Positions 1 to 7,911 are shown, counted from the stretch's first letter. The stretch: 13,006 nt of DNA from Parcubacteria group bacterium SW_6_46_9 (GCA_003022255.1 PXPA01000006.1:2948-15953); one strand, 5' to 3'. A program made the numbers and translations. The notes: generated by a model not told the origin, from the letters alone.

Positions 1-345
1 GATACTGAGGACGGTCGTCTGCAGACATACCAAGACATTGTTAACGAGGCGGCGCTGCTGATAGACGGCAGTCGGTATACTCCTGACAGCATCGATTTAC
101 GCACTTCAGCAAACGGAACGCTGTCCTACGATCTTACATTCGACTTTGAAAGCGGGGTGACGTACGATAATCGGCAAGGGGATACAGCTCAGTTTGCTGT
201 GCAGTTTAACCAAGCATCGGGAAACTATGATGAGAGCACCAGGATCCGGACTACTATATATCCAGGAGATGTCAAAACAGCTGCCGGTGTGGAAAACCAG
301 ACCGATGTTCCGTGGGTAGAGTACATTTTACGCATCCAAGAGTAG
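1..345 (+). CDS. C-terminal end of a beta-rich, probably exported protein (partial)
   Basis: The frame is open from the first base to a TAG at 343-345, so this is the last 114 residues of a gene that starts outside the window. I do not recognise the family. The visible part is acidic, lacks Cys and has no membrane segment. It alternates polar and hydrophobic residues in strand-like stretches (for example LSYDLTFDFESGV and AQFAVQFNQASG), followed by TRIRTTIYPGDV and a short C-terminal strand EYILRIQE. This resembles an Ig-like or other extracellular beta-sandwich domain, but that is inference from composition only. It lies about 125 nt upstream of the receiver gene on the same strand. A GTG at 157 could be mistaken for a start, but the open frame to the left edge makes an internal codon more likely. 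Confidence 0.6.
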   Translation, partial: DTEDGRLQTYQDIVNEAALLIDGSRYTPDSIDLRTSANGTLSYDLTFDFESGVTYDNRQGDTAQFAVQFNQASGNYDESTRIRTTIYPGDVKTAAGVENQTDVPWVEYILRIQE

Positions 346-454
346 CACCCAGGCTTTATTATTACCAGTTTCCCCCCGGGTGGTTTATCTAACTGACTGG
401 CAATGCTCAAAACGCATATTTTGAAGTTGTGTGTGGAAAAATAAGAAATCACAA

Positions 455-463
455 TGATACACT
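455..463 (+). promoter_or_regulatory. Extended -10 promoter candidate for the receiver gene
   Basis: TGA-TACACT matches an extended -10 (TGn plus TAnnnT). It ends 7 nt before the ATG at 471, so transcription would begin at or next to the start codon and give a leaderless mRNA. No convincing -35 hexamer and no Shine-Dalgarno sequence are present. Confidence 0.35.
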
Positions 464-470
464 AGATCAT

Positions 471-860
471 ATGGATGAAAACAATCAACACGTGCTTGTT
501 GTTGAAGACAGCGAGTCATACCAGATGCTATTTGCTGATAAGCTGTCGGAGGAGGGGTTTGACACTACTGTCGTCGGAACAAAAGCTGAAGCCAAGGAAA
601 AGGTAGCAACGAAACCGGATATTATCTTACTTGATTATACGCTACCAGACGGAACTGGTGAGGAGATTCTCAAAATGATCCGCGGACAGGACAGCCAGTG
701 GTCAGCATCAGTACCGGTGCTGATGTTTACCCAGCATGATGATCCGGAAAAAATAGCTGATTCCGTATCGGCCGGAGCACAAGCTTATATGGTTAAAAAA
801 GACATTACTGTCAGTGAGGTTGTTGAAAAAATCCAAAAGCAGCTTGACATTACTAATTAG
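471..860 (+). CDS. Single-domain response regulator (CheY-like receiver)
   Basis: This is a 129-residue protein made only of a receiver domain, with no DNA-binding or enzymatic output domain. The key residues are present: the acidic pair E12-D13 (VVEDSES), the phospho-acceptor D55 (IILLDYTLPDG), the switch Thr T87 (VLMFTQHDD) and the Lys K109 (AYMVKKD). I chose ATG 471 because the protein then begins MDENNQHVLVVED, right at the first strand of the fold. A GTG at 429 would add 14 residues with no family counterpart. It would accept a phosphate from a histidine kinase and act by binding a partner protein. The natural candidate donor is the CHASE2 kinase at 3802-5973, with the FecR-domain gene lying between them and only 16 nt downstream of this gene. 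No ribosome-binding site is visible. Confidence 0.93.
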   Translation: MDENNQHVLVVEDSESYQMLFADKLSEEGFDTTVVGTKAEAKEKVATKPDIILLDYTLPDGTGEEILKMIRGQDSQWSASVPVLMFTQHDDPEKIADSVSAGAQAYMVKKDITVSEVVEKIQKQLDITN

Positions 861-876
861 TTGTATGTACTAGCGT

Positions 877-3696
877 ATGTCTGAGGATACAAATAAAGAC
901 GTTCTTCACTCGCTTCCTGAAAGCATTACCGTAAGTAATCAGACCGCACCGACCGGCTTATCAGTTATTTGGTGGGTTCTTGGGGTTACTTTTCTTGTGC
1001 TTGTTGTTTTGTTAGTAATAGCTATCCGGCATCAGCCGGAAACGCGATCAATTTCCTTTGATCCCCAGAGTGCGTCAGTACTAAGCTCATTATCCCCTCA
1101 AGTATCGGTGAAGCAACCATCCGATCGGTCTTTTCAGGCCATAAACGATCGTGAACCAATTGAAGCGGGAACGGAAGTTTCAACTGGCGAGGGGGCGCAA
1201 GGAGTAATTTTTTCCGGGGACGGCATTATTACCACAATTACGGAAAACTCGCGAGTGCGAGTTGTAAATAATGATAATAAACGTAATCAAACACGGCTTG
1301 AATTGTTAGCCGGCGGACTGTGGGCGCGTATTGATTCGGCTTTAAGCGGAGATGAGTCGTTCCGGGTTCAGGCGGGAGACACGGTAACGTCCGTGCGTGG
1401 TACTGAGTTTGCTGTTGACGCACGTGATGACGGCATTGCGGTGACTGCTTTACGGGATGAGGTGAGCGTAGAAACGCAGATAACAAACGGGTCAAGCACC
1501 AAAGGTTCATGGTCTCTAGTTTCTGGTCAAAAAATCTCACTTCCCACCGGGATTAGTTCGCCAGACAGCATTTCAGTAAGTGACGCTTCTGCTGCTGAAT
1601 TACGGAAAATGGTTCGCAGCCACAAAAAGACAAAAAGCAGTATTGAGCGTGTCAGCAGCAACCCTCAGCGAGCAGTTATGGATGGTGTGCCTGTGCCCGC
1701 CCAGCAAACATCGAGCACACAGCATGCGAGTCGAAGCCGTTTTAAACGGTTTGGTGAGTCTCTTTATGAGACATTTTTTGTAAATTCTCCCAACCAACGA
1801 GCAGAATATAACCTAATCAAGGCGCAGGAACGCCTTCAGCACATTGCAGCAAACAAAAACGATCAGAAAGACGTAAACCAAGCATTGCGAGATTACCAAT
1901 CGGCGATACTGAAAGCCAATCAGGCTGCAAAAGCAAGTAGTGATACAAACACCAAACAAACTGTCGTCAAGGCAACGAGGTTGTTCACGGACAACCTTGA
2001 GCAGCTGCAGAATCAGGCTAGTAAATCAACGGCGGGTTCTATTCGTCAAGCAAAGAATATAACTGATGCTAGCCATCGTTCAGCAATAAATACGCTAAGC
2101 AGTACTACTCCCGACGGTGCTTTCAGTGAGGCTACCCGTAGCATGAACGGGCGATTGGCGGACACACAATCCGCAGTATCAGCCAACAATCAAGCGCACA
2201 TTCGTGATAATTTACAAGCGTATGACCGCTATGTGCGCAATAACATAAAACGTGCCAAAAAAGTAGGTGTTGAGTCTCAGACTCGGTTTGCCGACCAGCT
2301 CCGGAAGAATTTGACCGCTGTTGAAACCTCCGATCAGATCGCTGAAGACATTTCTCCTGGTATCGACAGAATGATAACCGAGACGAAAAACCGAGCAATT
2401 GACACACAGACGGCCGCAATTGCTCGCATTGCCACCTCAAGCCCACAAGCCGCTGTTGATATCTACGAGAAGACATCCGATTACTACGTTGATCAGGTCT
2501 CACAAAGTACAGATTCTGATGATTTACAGGAACAAATCGATGCGGTAAACAAGTTCAGCTCATTGGGCAGTAAAGTGTCATCATTATCCCAGCCAGTATC
2601 TGCCGGGACATCAACAGTCCAGGATCAAGTGAGGAGCATAGCACAGCGTCAGGAGCGTCGACTTTCAGATATCAGCAGGCAAGTCTCCGAACCAGTACAG
2701 CGTGATATCCAACAAGCAATTGAAAATCAACGTAGAATACAGCAGCGTAGGCCGGTAAGAAATGAAGGGGGCGGAGAACCCGATGAAAGTCCGAGCACTG
2801 AAACTGACAAAAACACTGACCGAGCTTACCAAGTGCCAAAGAAAGAAACTCCTGGTCGGCCGGATGATACTCCGGAAGACCAAAACGAGCAAAGAGACGA
2901 CCAGGCCCAACCAGACGGTACTCCCGGTCTCATAGATGACAGCGAAAATGAAAACCGGAGTCAGACGGATGATCTGCCCGACCAAAACAAGCTGCCGGAA
3001 GCGGCTAAAAATACCGGTCAGGATGCAGATAAGAAACAGCCTAACAATTCGTCAGAACAGCAGGACAACCGAGCAGGCCAGCCTGATGATACTGGTCAAG
3101 ATACTGACAGTAGTGACGTAGACAACCAAGATACTGTAAGCCCCAAAGACTTACAAGAAGAAACAGAAGGGCAGATACCCAGAGATGATCTGGATGCGGG
3201 CAAGCAGGATAACGCCGGCAGCACGTTAAACCAGAATCAGCCAAGCAGTAACGCTGACACTCAGTCACAACCAGATAAAGAAGACGAAAACAGTAATGCG
3301 GCTCCGGATGCTAATGCTCAGTCAGCAAATAACGAGAAAAGTCCCGGATCTGAACCAACCGACAGTACACAGCAGCCGGTAGAAAATACGTCTGGCGAAC
3401 AACCCCAAAATCAAAACGAAGATCAAACGAGTCAAGGCCCTGGTGATTCCGGGGGTGAAAGCGGAGACGATCAGGCGGGAGACAGTAGCCAACTGCTCGG
3501 CGGTGACAGCCAGCAGACCAACAACCAGCCAAAAGTCGGGAATACTGACGATGCGAACATAACCGATACCGGCAGTCAAAATGACTCCGACAACACGTCC
3601 GGACCGAAAGGAAGTACTGATTCTGACCAGCAAGGACTCCAGGGTCTTATTGATGCAACCAATTTCATGGCCGCGCCGTTTCGTAATCTCTGGTAG
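877..3696 (+). CDS. Membrane-anchored FecR-domain protein with long low-complexity tail
   Basis: This is a 939-residue protein. A single membrane segment spans about residues 29-50, after a short polar N-terminus. A FecR-type domain follows at about 94-222, with the family pattern GTEVSTGEGAQGVI, LLAGGLWARI, VRGTEFAV (173-180) and VSGQKISL. Residues about 297-355 (SLYETFF...AEYNLIKAQERLQHI) resemble the DUF5667 helical domain that often follows FecR modules. Residues up to about 620 are predominantly helical and Gln/Ser/Ala-rich. Residues about 625-920 are a disordered Asp/Gln/Asn/Ser/Gly-rich stretch with PDDT-like elements, ending in a hydrophobic tail GLIDATNFMAAPFRNLW. FecR domains are usually extracytoplasmic. 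Here, however, the positive charges right after the membrane segment leave the topology uncertain. The position between a receiver and a CHASE2 kinase suggests a role as sensory partner or surface structure in that pathway. The frame is intact throughout. Confidence 0.88.
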   Translation: MSEDTNKDVLHSLPESITVSNQTAPTGLSVIWWVLGVTFLVLVVLLVIAIRHQPETRSISFDPQSASVLSSLSPQVSVKQPSDRSFQAINDREPIEAGTEVSTGEGAQGVIFSGDGIITTITENSRVRVVNNDNKRNQTRLELLAGGLWARIDSALSGDESFRVQAGDTVTSVRGTEFAVDARDDGIAVTALRDEVSVETQITNGSSTKGSWSLVSGQKISLPTGISSPDSISVSDASAAELRKMVRSHKKTKSSIERVSSNPQRAVMDGVPVPAQQTSSTQHASRSRFKRFGESLYETFFVNSPNQRAEYNLIKAQERLQHIAANKNDQKDVNQALRDYQSAILKANQAAKASSDTNTKQTVVKATRLFTDNLEQLQNQASKSTAGSIRQAKNITDASHRSAINTLSSTTPDGAFSEATRSMNGRLADTQSAVSANNQAHIRDNLQAYDRYVRNNIKRAKKVGVESQTRFADQLRKNLTAVETSDQIAEDISPGIDRMITETKNRAIDTQTAAIARIATSSPQAAVDIYEKTSDYYVDQVSQSTDSDDLQEQIDAVNKFSSLGSKVSSLSQPVSAGTSTVQDQVRSIAQRQERRLSDISRQVSEPVQRDIQQAIENQRRIQQRRPVRNEGGGEPDESPSTETDKNTDRAYQVPKKETPGRPDDTPEDQNEQRDDQAQPDGTPGLIDDSENENRSQTDDLPDQNKLPEAAKNTGQDADKKQPNNSSEQQDNRAGQPDDTGQDTDSSDVDNQDTVSPKDLQEETEGQIPRDDLDAGKQDNAGSTLNQNQPSSNADTQSQPDKEDENSNAAPDANAQSANNEKSPGSEPTDSTQQPVENTSGEQPQNQNEDQTSQGPGDSGGESGDDQAGDSSQLLGGDSQQTNNQPKVGNTDDANITDTGSQNDSDNTSGPKGSTDSDQQGLQGLIDATNFMAAPFRNLW

Positions 3697-3801
3697 GGGT
3701 TGAGTAGGAAACATTCACAACATCAGGTATGCAACCTGCGGACATCAGCTTAATTTGATAATAGTCAATACTGCTCGGCAGTGTATTAACCACCGTAAAC
3801 T

Positions 3802-5973
3802 ATTACTAATTTCGATTTTACAAAACGGCAGATATTTGTTGGTACGGTAGTATCGGTTTTGTTTCTTCTGGCTTATCTTGTCAACCCGTTTTCGGTTTTA
3901 CAGAATAGATCGCAGGACTTGCTTTTTACTGAATCATCAGTATCAGAACAGATTACGTTAGTAACAATTGACGAAACAAGCTTAGAGTCAATTGGTCAGT
4001 GGCCGTGGCCTCGCGAGCGATTTGCGGAATTAATTCGGTCAGCTGAATCTGCCGATGTTATTGGTATAGATGTAAATTTTGCAGAACCGTCACGCCTTGG
4101 TGAGGGTGATGATGATCAGCTTGCCAGTACACTAAAAAATGCTGACGTGCCTGTCGTGTTTTCAGCACAAATTACTGAAGATGGCGTAGCAAAACCGCTG
4201 AAAAAATTTACTGACTCAGCGAAGATTGGGTTTACAAATATCATTGTTGACAGCGATGGGGTTGTTCGCAGGACAGTAAAGCGTCAGAATGGTGTAAATA
4301 GTTTCAGTTTTCAAATCACGCAGACGTATCTGCGCGAAAATAATACGCAAACACAATCTACGGCTTCCGGGCAAACACGAATTCATTACTACGATAGCGA
4401 AGGGTATCCGACTGTTTCGTTTTCTGAGCTACTATCAAATGACGTACCCGACCAACTAATACAAGACAGAATTCTTATTGTTGGGGCGACTGCCAGTGAT
4501 TTGCGCCCACATTACAATACGCCAGTTGGTTCGATGCGGCCACCCCAGCTTCACGCGAATATGACGGACATGTTCATTGCTGGTGATTACTTCTGGCAGT
4601 CACAGTTTCTCAATGGATTTATTATATTACTGTTGGCGTTTGCCGGTGTCTTTATCGCTTGGCTTGCTCGGAGATTTTGGGTAATGCTGGTTACGGCGGG
4701 AGCTCTAGGAGGCCTGTATTTCGGTATTACCCTGACAGTATTTGAGTTAAATATCTTGCTTGGTATCTTCTATCCGTTGGTGGGGCTTTTGGGTGGTGTA
4801 GTGATAACAGCTGTGTATAAGTATTTTGTGGTGTTGCGTGAAGAAGCTGTTTTAGAAGAGTCATACAAAACACTCAGTGAACTTTTGCAGAATCTTACTG
4901 AGGGGGTAGTATTACTTGATAGTAATGATAATGTGGTTGCCTCAAACGTAGTTGCCCGAAATGCTGTGACGGGAGCAACTGGTCTGACATTCGATCAGTT
5001 GAAAGATACACTAACAGAGCATCTGGATTTTCATGATGTCTGTAAACAAGTACGTAAAAATGGCGGCAAACAATCAGTTCGCGATATCAAGTTAAAAGAC
5101 GGTACCTACTATCAGTTGATATTTTCTGCGATTAGTCCCGAGGATACTGATGTGTTATCAGACGGGGGCATTATTATTGTTTTTCATGATATGACCCAAG
5201 AAAAAGAGCTAGCTCGGGTCCGTGAAGACTTTACGTCTATGATGGTACATGAGCTGCGCTCGCCACTTGATGCGGTAAAAAAGATGTCCAACCACCTCAA
5301 TGAGCGTGACGTTGCCCAAGAAAAGAAAGAGAAGTATCTATCCTTGATTTCCAATAATGCCTCACAGGTGCTAACTCTGGTGAATGACCTGCTTGATATT
5401 TCCAAAATTGAGGCCGGTAAGTTTGAGTTACGTAAAGAACCAACTGATATTGAAAAGCTGATATCCGATCGGGTTGATTTTTACGAGCCGCTTTCAGAAG
5501 ACAGAAAGTTATCGTGGGAGGTTGCTGAAGACGTTCCGGAAACGGTTACACTTGATCCGGATCGGATTAATCAGGTCATGAATAATATCCTCTCCAATGC
5601 AATTAAATTCACCGACGAAACCGAAGGTGAAGTTTCTGTTCACGTCACTGCTAGACATCCCCAGGAATTACAAGAGGTTGACAGCATTAAGGTGCACTGG
5701 TTTGATACTGGGGAGGCAGAAGTAACAAACACCGACTATGTGATCTTTGATATTGGCGATAACGGCGCGGGTATTCCCGAAGAAGATATCAATGAACTGT
5801 TTGATAAGTTTAAACAGTTTGAGGCCGCAGCGAAAACAGAAAAAGCCGGTACTGGACTTGGGCTGGCTATCGTCAAAGGTATTATCCAGCAGCACGACGG
5901 AATAATTGGCGTGGCGTCTCAGGAGGGTGAGGGAACACATTTTTTAGTAGCACTTCCGACTGACAGTGATTGA
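3802..5973 (+). CDS. CHASE2-PAS membrane sensor histidine kinase
   Basis: This is an intact hybrid-free sensor kinase of about 723 residues. Its order is an N-terminal membrane segment, an extracytoplasmic CHASE2 domain (about 33-265, with TLVTIDETSLESIG and WPWPRERFAELI), three membrane segments (about 270-339), a PAS-like domain (about 352-460), a HisKA domain with phospho-acceptor His483 in MMVHELRSPL, and a HATPase with N box (NNILSNAIKF), G1 (DIGDNGAGI) and G2 (GTGLGLAIV). It ends in TGA. The first ordinary start in frame is TTG 3859, but that would cut the first membrane helix in half. The frame is open back to 3799 and gives KRQIFVGTVVSVLFLLAYLV, a complete helix. No ATG, GTG or TTG lies in that extension, so ATT 3802 is my preferred but unproven start. 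A non-conserved insertion of about 35 residues sits between the N and G1 boxes. Its likely phosphate acceptor is the receiver encoded at 471-860. Confidence 0.93.
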   Translation: MTNFDFTKRQIFVGTVVSVLFLLAYLVNPFSVLQNRSQDLLFTESSVSEQITLVTIDETSLESIGQWPWPRERFAELIRSAESADVIGIDVNFAEPSRLGEGDDDQLASTLKNADVPVVFSAQITEDGVAKPLKKFTDSAKIGFTNIIVDSDGVVRRTVKRQNGVNSFSFQITQTYLRENNTQTQSTASGQTRIHYYDSEGYPTVSFSELLSNDVPDQLIQDRILIVGATASDLRPHYNTPVGSMRPPQLHANMTDMFIAGDYFWQSQFLNGFIILLLAFAGVFIAWLARRFWVMLVTAGALGGLYFGITLTVFELNILLGIFYPLVGLLGGVVITAVYKYFVVLREEAVLEESYKTLSELLQNLTEGVVLLDSNDNVVASNVVARNAVTGATGLTFDQLKDTLTEHLDFHDVCKQVRKNGGKQSVRDIKLKDGTYYQLIFSAISPEDTDVLSDGGIIIVFHDMTQEKELARVREDFTSMMVHELRSPLDAVKKMSNHLNERDVAQEKKEKYLSLISNNASQVLTLVNDLLDISKIEAGKFELRKEPTDIEKLISDRVDFYEPLSEDRKLSWEVAEDVPETVTLDPDRINQVMNNILSNAIKFTDETEGEVSVHVTARHPQELQEVDSIKVHWFDTGEAEVTNTDYVIFDIGDNGAGIPEEDINELFDKFKQFEAAAKTEKAGTGLGLAIVKGIIQQHDGIIGVASQEGEGTHFLVALPTDSD

Positions 5974-6154
5974 GATAGCACAGTGAAAGGTTTGCGAAAG
6001 TATCTATGTCAAACGGTAAAATACGTATCATCCTCATGTTGTGATAGGAGGGGGTGGCGACAATTGTATCAGTAGCTTCAGCAACGCGAAAAGCGAAGTA
6101 TTCTGCCGTCAAAATAAATAGGTTAAAAGTTTCGTATAACAAAACCAGTTACGT

Positions 6155-6745
6155 ATGCTGTTGCTTATAGATAAACCAAAAGGTATTACTTCACACGATG
6201 TGGTTGATCGAATTCGTGATATTACGGGAAAAGATAAAGTTGGCCATGGCGGCACCTTAGACCCGCACGCAACCGGCTTGCTGATTGTTGGTGTTACCCG
6301 TGAGGGAACCAAACAACTTGGTCAGTTTCAGCGTGATGCCAAAAAAGCGTACAAGGCAGTAATTCGTACTGGGGCTGTTACTAAAACGCATGATGCTGAT
6401 GGTGAAATTGTGCGCAGTACTGATCCGACCGGAATTAAGCGCAAAGACATTGAGAATGTTTTAGAACATTTCGTGGGTACGCAAAAACAAACCCCACCGG
6501 CATACTCGGCGGTAAAGGTAAACGGCAAGCGTGCCTACAAACGGGCCCGTAATAATCACAATATTGATGTGCCGCCACGAGTAGTGACGGCGCATGATAT
6601 TGCGATAACTGATTACGAGTTTCCCGAGATTACAATCCAGGTGACAGTCTCATCCGGTACCTACATTCGTTCGTTAGCACGAGATATTGGTGAGGACTTA
6701 GGGTGTGGCGGGCATCTAAAAAGATTTGCGTCGTTTGCAAGTTAA
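6155..6745 (+). CDS. truB: tRNA pseudouridine(55) synthase TruB, C-terminus apparently frameshifted
   Basis: TruB converts U55 in the T-loop of tRNAs to pseudouridine. The start MLLLIDKPKGITSHDVV and motif GHGGTLDPHATG, with catalytic Asp36, are typical, as are YKAVIRTG, TPPAYSAVKVNG and the late motif SGTYIRSLARDIG. The annotated frame is 196 residues, shorter than CPR forms and far shorter than E. coli TruB, which also has a PUA domain. It ends in GGHLKRFASFAS, which lacks the LRR motif expected after HLK. In the +1 frame, directly after the five-A run at 6718-6722, the DNA reads LRRLQVNCLVQ and stops at 6759-6761. Removing one A would give GHLKDLRRLQV, so a one-base insertion is likely, whether real or a sequencing error. 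The catalytic core is intact either way. No Shine-Dalgarno is present; a TATAAC at 6135-6140 could be a -10 giving a short leader. Confidence 0.93.
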   Translation: MLLLIDKPKGITSHDVVDRIRDITGKDKVGHGGTLDPHATGLLIVGVTREGTKQLGQFQRDAKKAYKAVIRTGAVTKTHDADGEIVRSTDPTGIKRKDIENVLEHFVGTQKQTPPAYSAVKVNGKRAYKRARNNHNIDVPPRVVTAHDIAITDYEFPEITIQVTVSSGTYIRSLARDIGEDLGCGGHLKRFASFAS

Positions 6746-6750
6746 TTGTT

Positions 6751-6759
6751 TGGTACAAT
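6751..6759 (+). promoter_or_regulatory. Extended -10 promoter candidate for the PEBP gene
   Basis: TGG-TACAAT matches an extended -10 and overlaps the alternative +1-frame end of truB. Transcription would start near 6766, leaving a leader of about 35 nt before the ATG at 6801. No good -35 at the proper distance is present, so support is modest. Confidence 0.35.
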
Positions 6760-6800
6760 AAATACAAGGCAGATAAGTTACTAGTTAATTACCGGCGTTT

Positions 6801-7292
6801 ATGGAACTTACATCACTAGCTTTTTCCAACGGCGAGATGATACCCAAACGCTTCACCTGTGAAGGAGAGAATATTAGCCCGCCACTGGAGATTGCCGATA
6901 TTCCCGAAAAGGCAGAGACGCTTGCAATTCTTGTTACTGATCCGGATATCCCCGACGAGGTGCAAGACAGCATGGGTATCGATGTCTTTGACCACTGGGT
7001 AGTCTTCAATATTCCCGCTGATGCATTTGGTGATAGTGGTCGTATGGATGCGGGCGCCGGCCGGGGAACGCCGGGAGTAAACTCAAGTTCTGATCAGGGT
7101 TACACCGGTCCGTGTCCACCGGCGGAGTATGAGCCGACTGAGCATCGGTATGTCTTTCGGGTGTATGCTTTAGATAACGCGTTAGATTGTTCTGTTGGTG
7201 CCAAAAAAGAAGTAGTGCAAGAGTCAATGAGTGGTCACGTGTTGGCCGAAGCGAAGTTAGTCGGCCGCTATGAAAAGCAGCACGTTGCGTAG
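6801..7292 (+). CDS. YbhB/YbcL-family Raf kinase inhibitor-like protein (PEBP)
   Basis: This is a complete 163-residue protein of the phosphatidylethanolamine-binding (PEBP) superfamily, bacterial YbhB/YbcL branch. Visible family motifs are TCEGENISPPLEI near residue 20, the VTDPDIP turn, FDHWVVFNIP, the ligand-pocket segment GTPGVNSSSDQGYTGPCPP, HRYVFRVYALD and the closing GHVLAEAKLVGRYEK. There is no signal peptide, so it should be cytoplasmic. The family binds small anions or phospholipid head groups, but its physiological role in bacteria is poorly defined and I infer none here. It follows truB by about 55 nt on the same strand and may be cotranscribed or use the promoter candidate at 6751. 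The length matches the family and no key motif is missing. Confidence 0.93.
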   Translation: MELTSLAFSNGEMIPKRFTCEGENISPPLEIADIPEKAETLAILVTDPDIPDEVQDSMGIDVFDHWVVFNIPADAFGDSGRMDAGAGRGTPGVNSSSDQGYTGPCPPAEYEPTEHRYVFRVYALDNALDCSVGAKKEVVQESMSGHVLAEAKLVGRYEKQHVA

Positions 7293-7334
7293 ATCTGCGT
7301 ATGTAGCCAAGCTACGTGTGGATAATATAGTTCA

Positions 7335-7363
7335 TTGCGAGATGACGATATACTTTCTACAAT
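7335..7363 (+). promoter_or_regulatory. Sigma70-type promoter of hpf
   Basis: A -35 TTGCGA (7335-7340), a 17-nt spacer and a -10 TACAAT (7358-7363) form the best housekeeping-type promoter in the window. Transcription would start near 7370, giving hpf an unusually long leader of about 120 nt, which contains the palindrome at 7404-7421. Confidence 0.6.
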
Positions 7364-7403
7364 AATAGATACAATTAATTCTGGGCGGACAGGTAAGGTG
7401 GGC

Positions 7404-7421
7404 TAACACATTAATGTGTTA
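7404..7421. promoter_or_regulatory. 18-bp perfect palindrome in the hpf leader
   Basis: TAACACATTAATGTGTTA is a perfect palindrome located about 35 nt downstream of the predicted hpf transcription start and 68 nt before the ATG. Short outer arms GGTAA (7392-7396) and TTACC (7423-7427) could extend a stem. It could be an operator for a dimeric regulator or, in RNA, a hairpin in the leader. It has no poly-T tract, so it is not an intrinsic terminator. Confidence 0.45.
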
Positions 7422-7489
7422 TTTACCAACTTCAGGCGACTACAATTGGGCTTCGATATTAGTAAATTACCAACTAGAAGACAGAATCC

Positions 7490-7888
7490 ATGTCTCTCAC
7501 AACCAACCTAAAAACAAAGAATATCGATGTCGATGAAGACGTAAAAAATTACCTCGCGAAACGCATAAATAAATTCGAACAATTCATTGCCGAGGATACG
7601 TCGCCGGCGATTGCTGATATCGAACTGGAAAAGCGCACCGGACAACAGTCCGGAAAGATTTTTCGGGCGGAAGTGAATCTCAAGGCTGGAGATAACTACC
7701 TTCGCTCGGAAGAGGCGGCGGAGGATATTCGTGATGCGATTGATGCTATGCAGGAACAAATGGTGCGTGAACTTCGGGACGCAAAAGAAAAACAGCAAAC
7801 CCAAACTCGCCAGGGCGCTCGCGAGGCAAAAGAGCAGTTACAAAGCCAACAGGATGGCGATGCAAGTAATGCAGGTGCTGCCAGTTAA
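7490..7888 (+). CDS. hpf: Ribosome hibernation-promoting factor HPF/RaiA family, short form
   Basis: This is a 132-residue protein. Residues 1 to about 98 match the S30AE/HPF fold: TNLKTKNIDVDEDVKNYLAKRINKFEQFI, then a strand AIADIELEKRTG, then FRAEVNLKAGDNYLRSEEAAEDIRDAIDAMQEQMVRELRDAK. The family binds the decoding region of the 30S subunit under stress or stationary phase and blocks translation. The remaining 35 residues are a polar Gln/Ala-rich tail, not the conserved dimerisation domain of long-form HPF, so 100S formation by the long-form mechanism is not expected from this protein alone. It has its own promoter (7335-7363) and a 120-nt leader with a perfect palindrome, which suggests dedicated control. 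A small membrane protein gene follows after 23 nt. No Shine-Dalgarno is visible before the ATG. Confidence 0.9.
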   Translation: MSLTTNLKTKNIDVDEDVKNYLAKRINKFEQFIAEDTSPAIADIELEKRTGQQSGKIFRAEVNLKAGDNYLRSEEAAEDIRDAIDAMQEQMVRELRDAKEKQQTQTRQGAREAKEQLQSQQDGDASNAGAAS

Positions 7889-7911
7889 TTTACCATTAAT
7901 CCATTTTCATT

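Noticed and set aside
347..382. CACCC/GGGTG pairing after the first partial gene as a terminator
   Set aside because: The stem is short with a loop over 20 nt and no T-tract.
429..470. GTG 429 as start of the receiver gene
   Set aside because: It adds 14 residues with no counterpart in the receiver fold, and the extended -10 at 455-463 lies inside it.
2132..2503. Minus-strand ORFs opposite the FecR-protein gene (also 2665-2985, 3322-3714)
   Set aside because: These are reading-frame shadows of a low-complexity coding region. The plus-strand frame is continuous for 939 codons with recognisable domains.
3724..3782. Hairpins CAGGT/ACCTG and ACTGC/GCAGT between the FecR and kinase genes as a terminator
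   Set aside because: Stems are only 5 bp and no T-tract follows, so they are within chance expectation.
5971..5973. TGA recoded as Gly (code 25 of some CPR groups)
   Set aside because: TGA ends the kinase exactly where the HATPase domain should end, and no conserved Gly position in the window falls on TGA.
6046..6170. Small ORF (GTG 6054, 38 residues) after a strong AGGAGG
   Set aside because: The GTG is only 2 nt from AGGAGG, too close for normal initiation. The ORF overlaps the truB start and has no family features.
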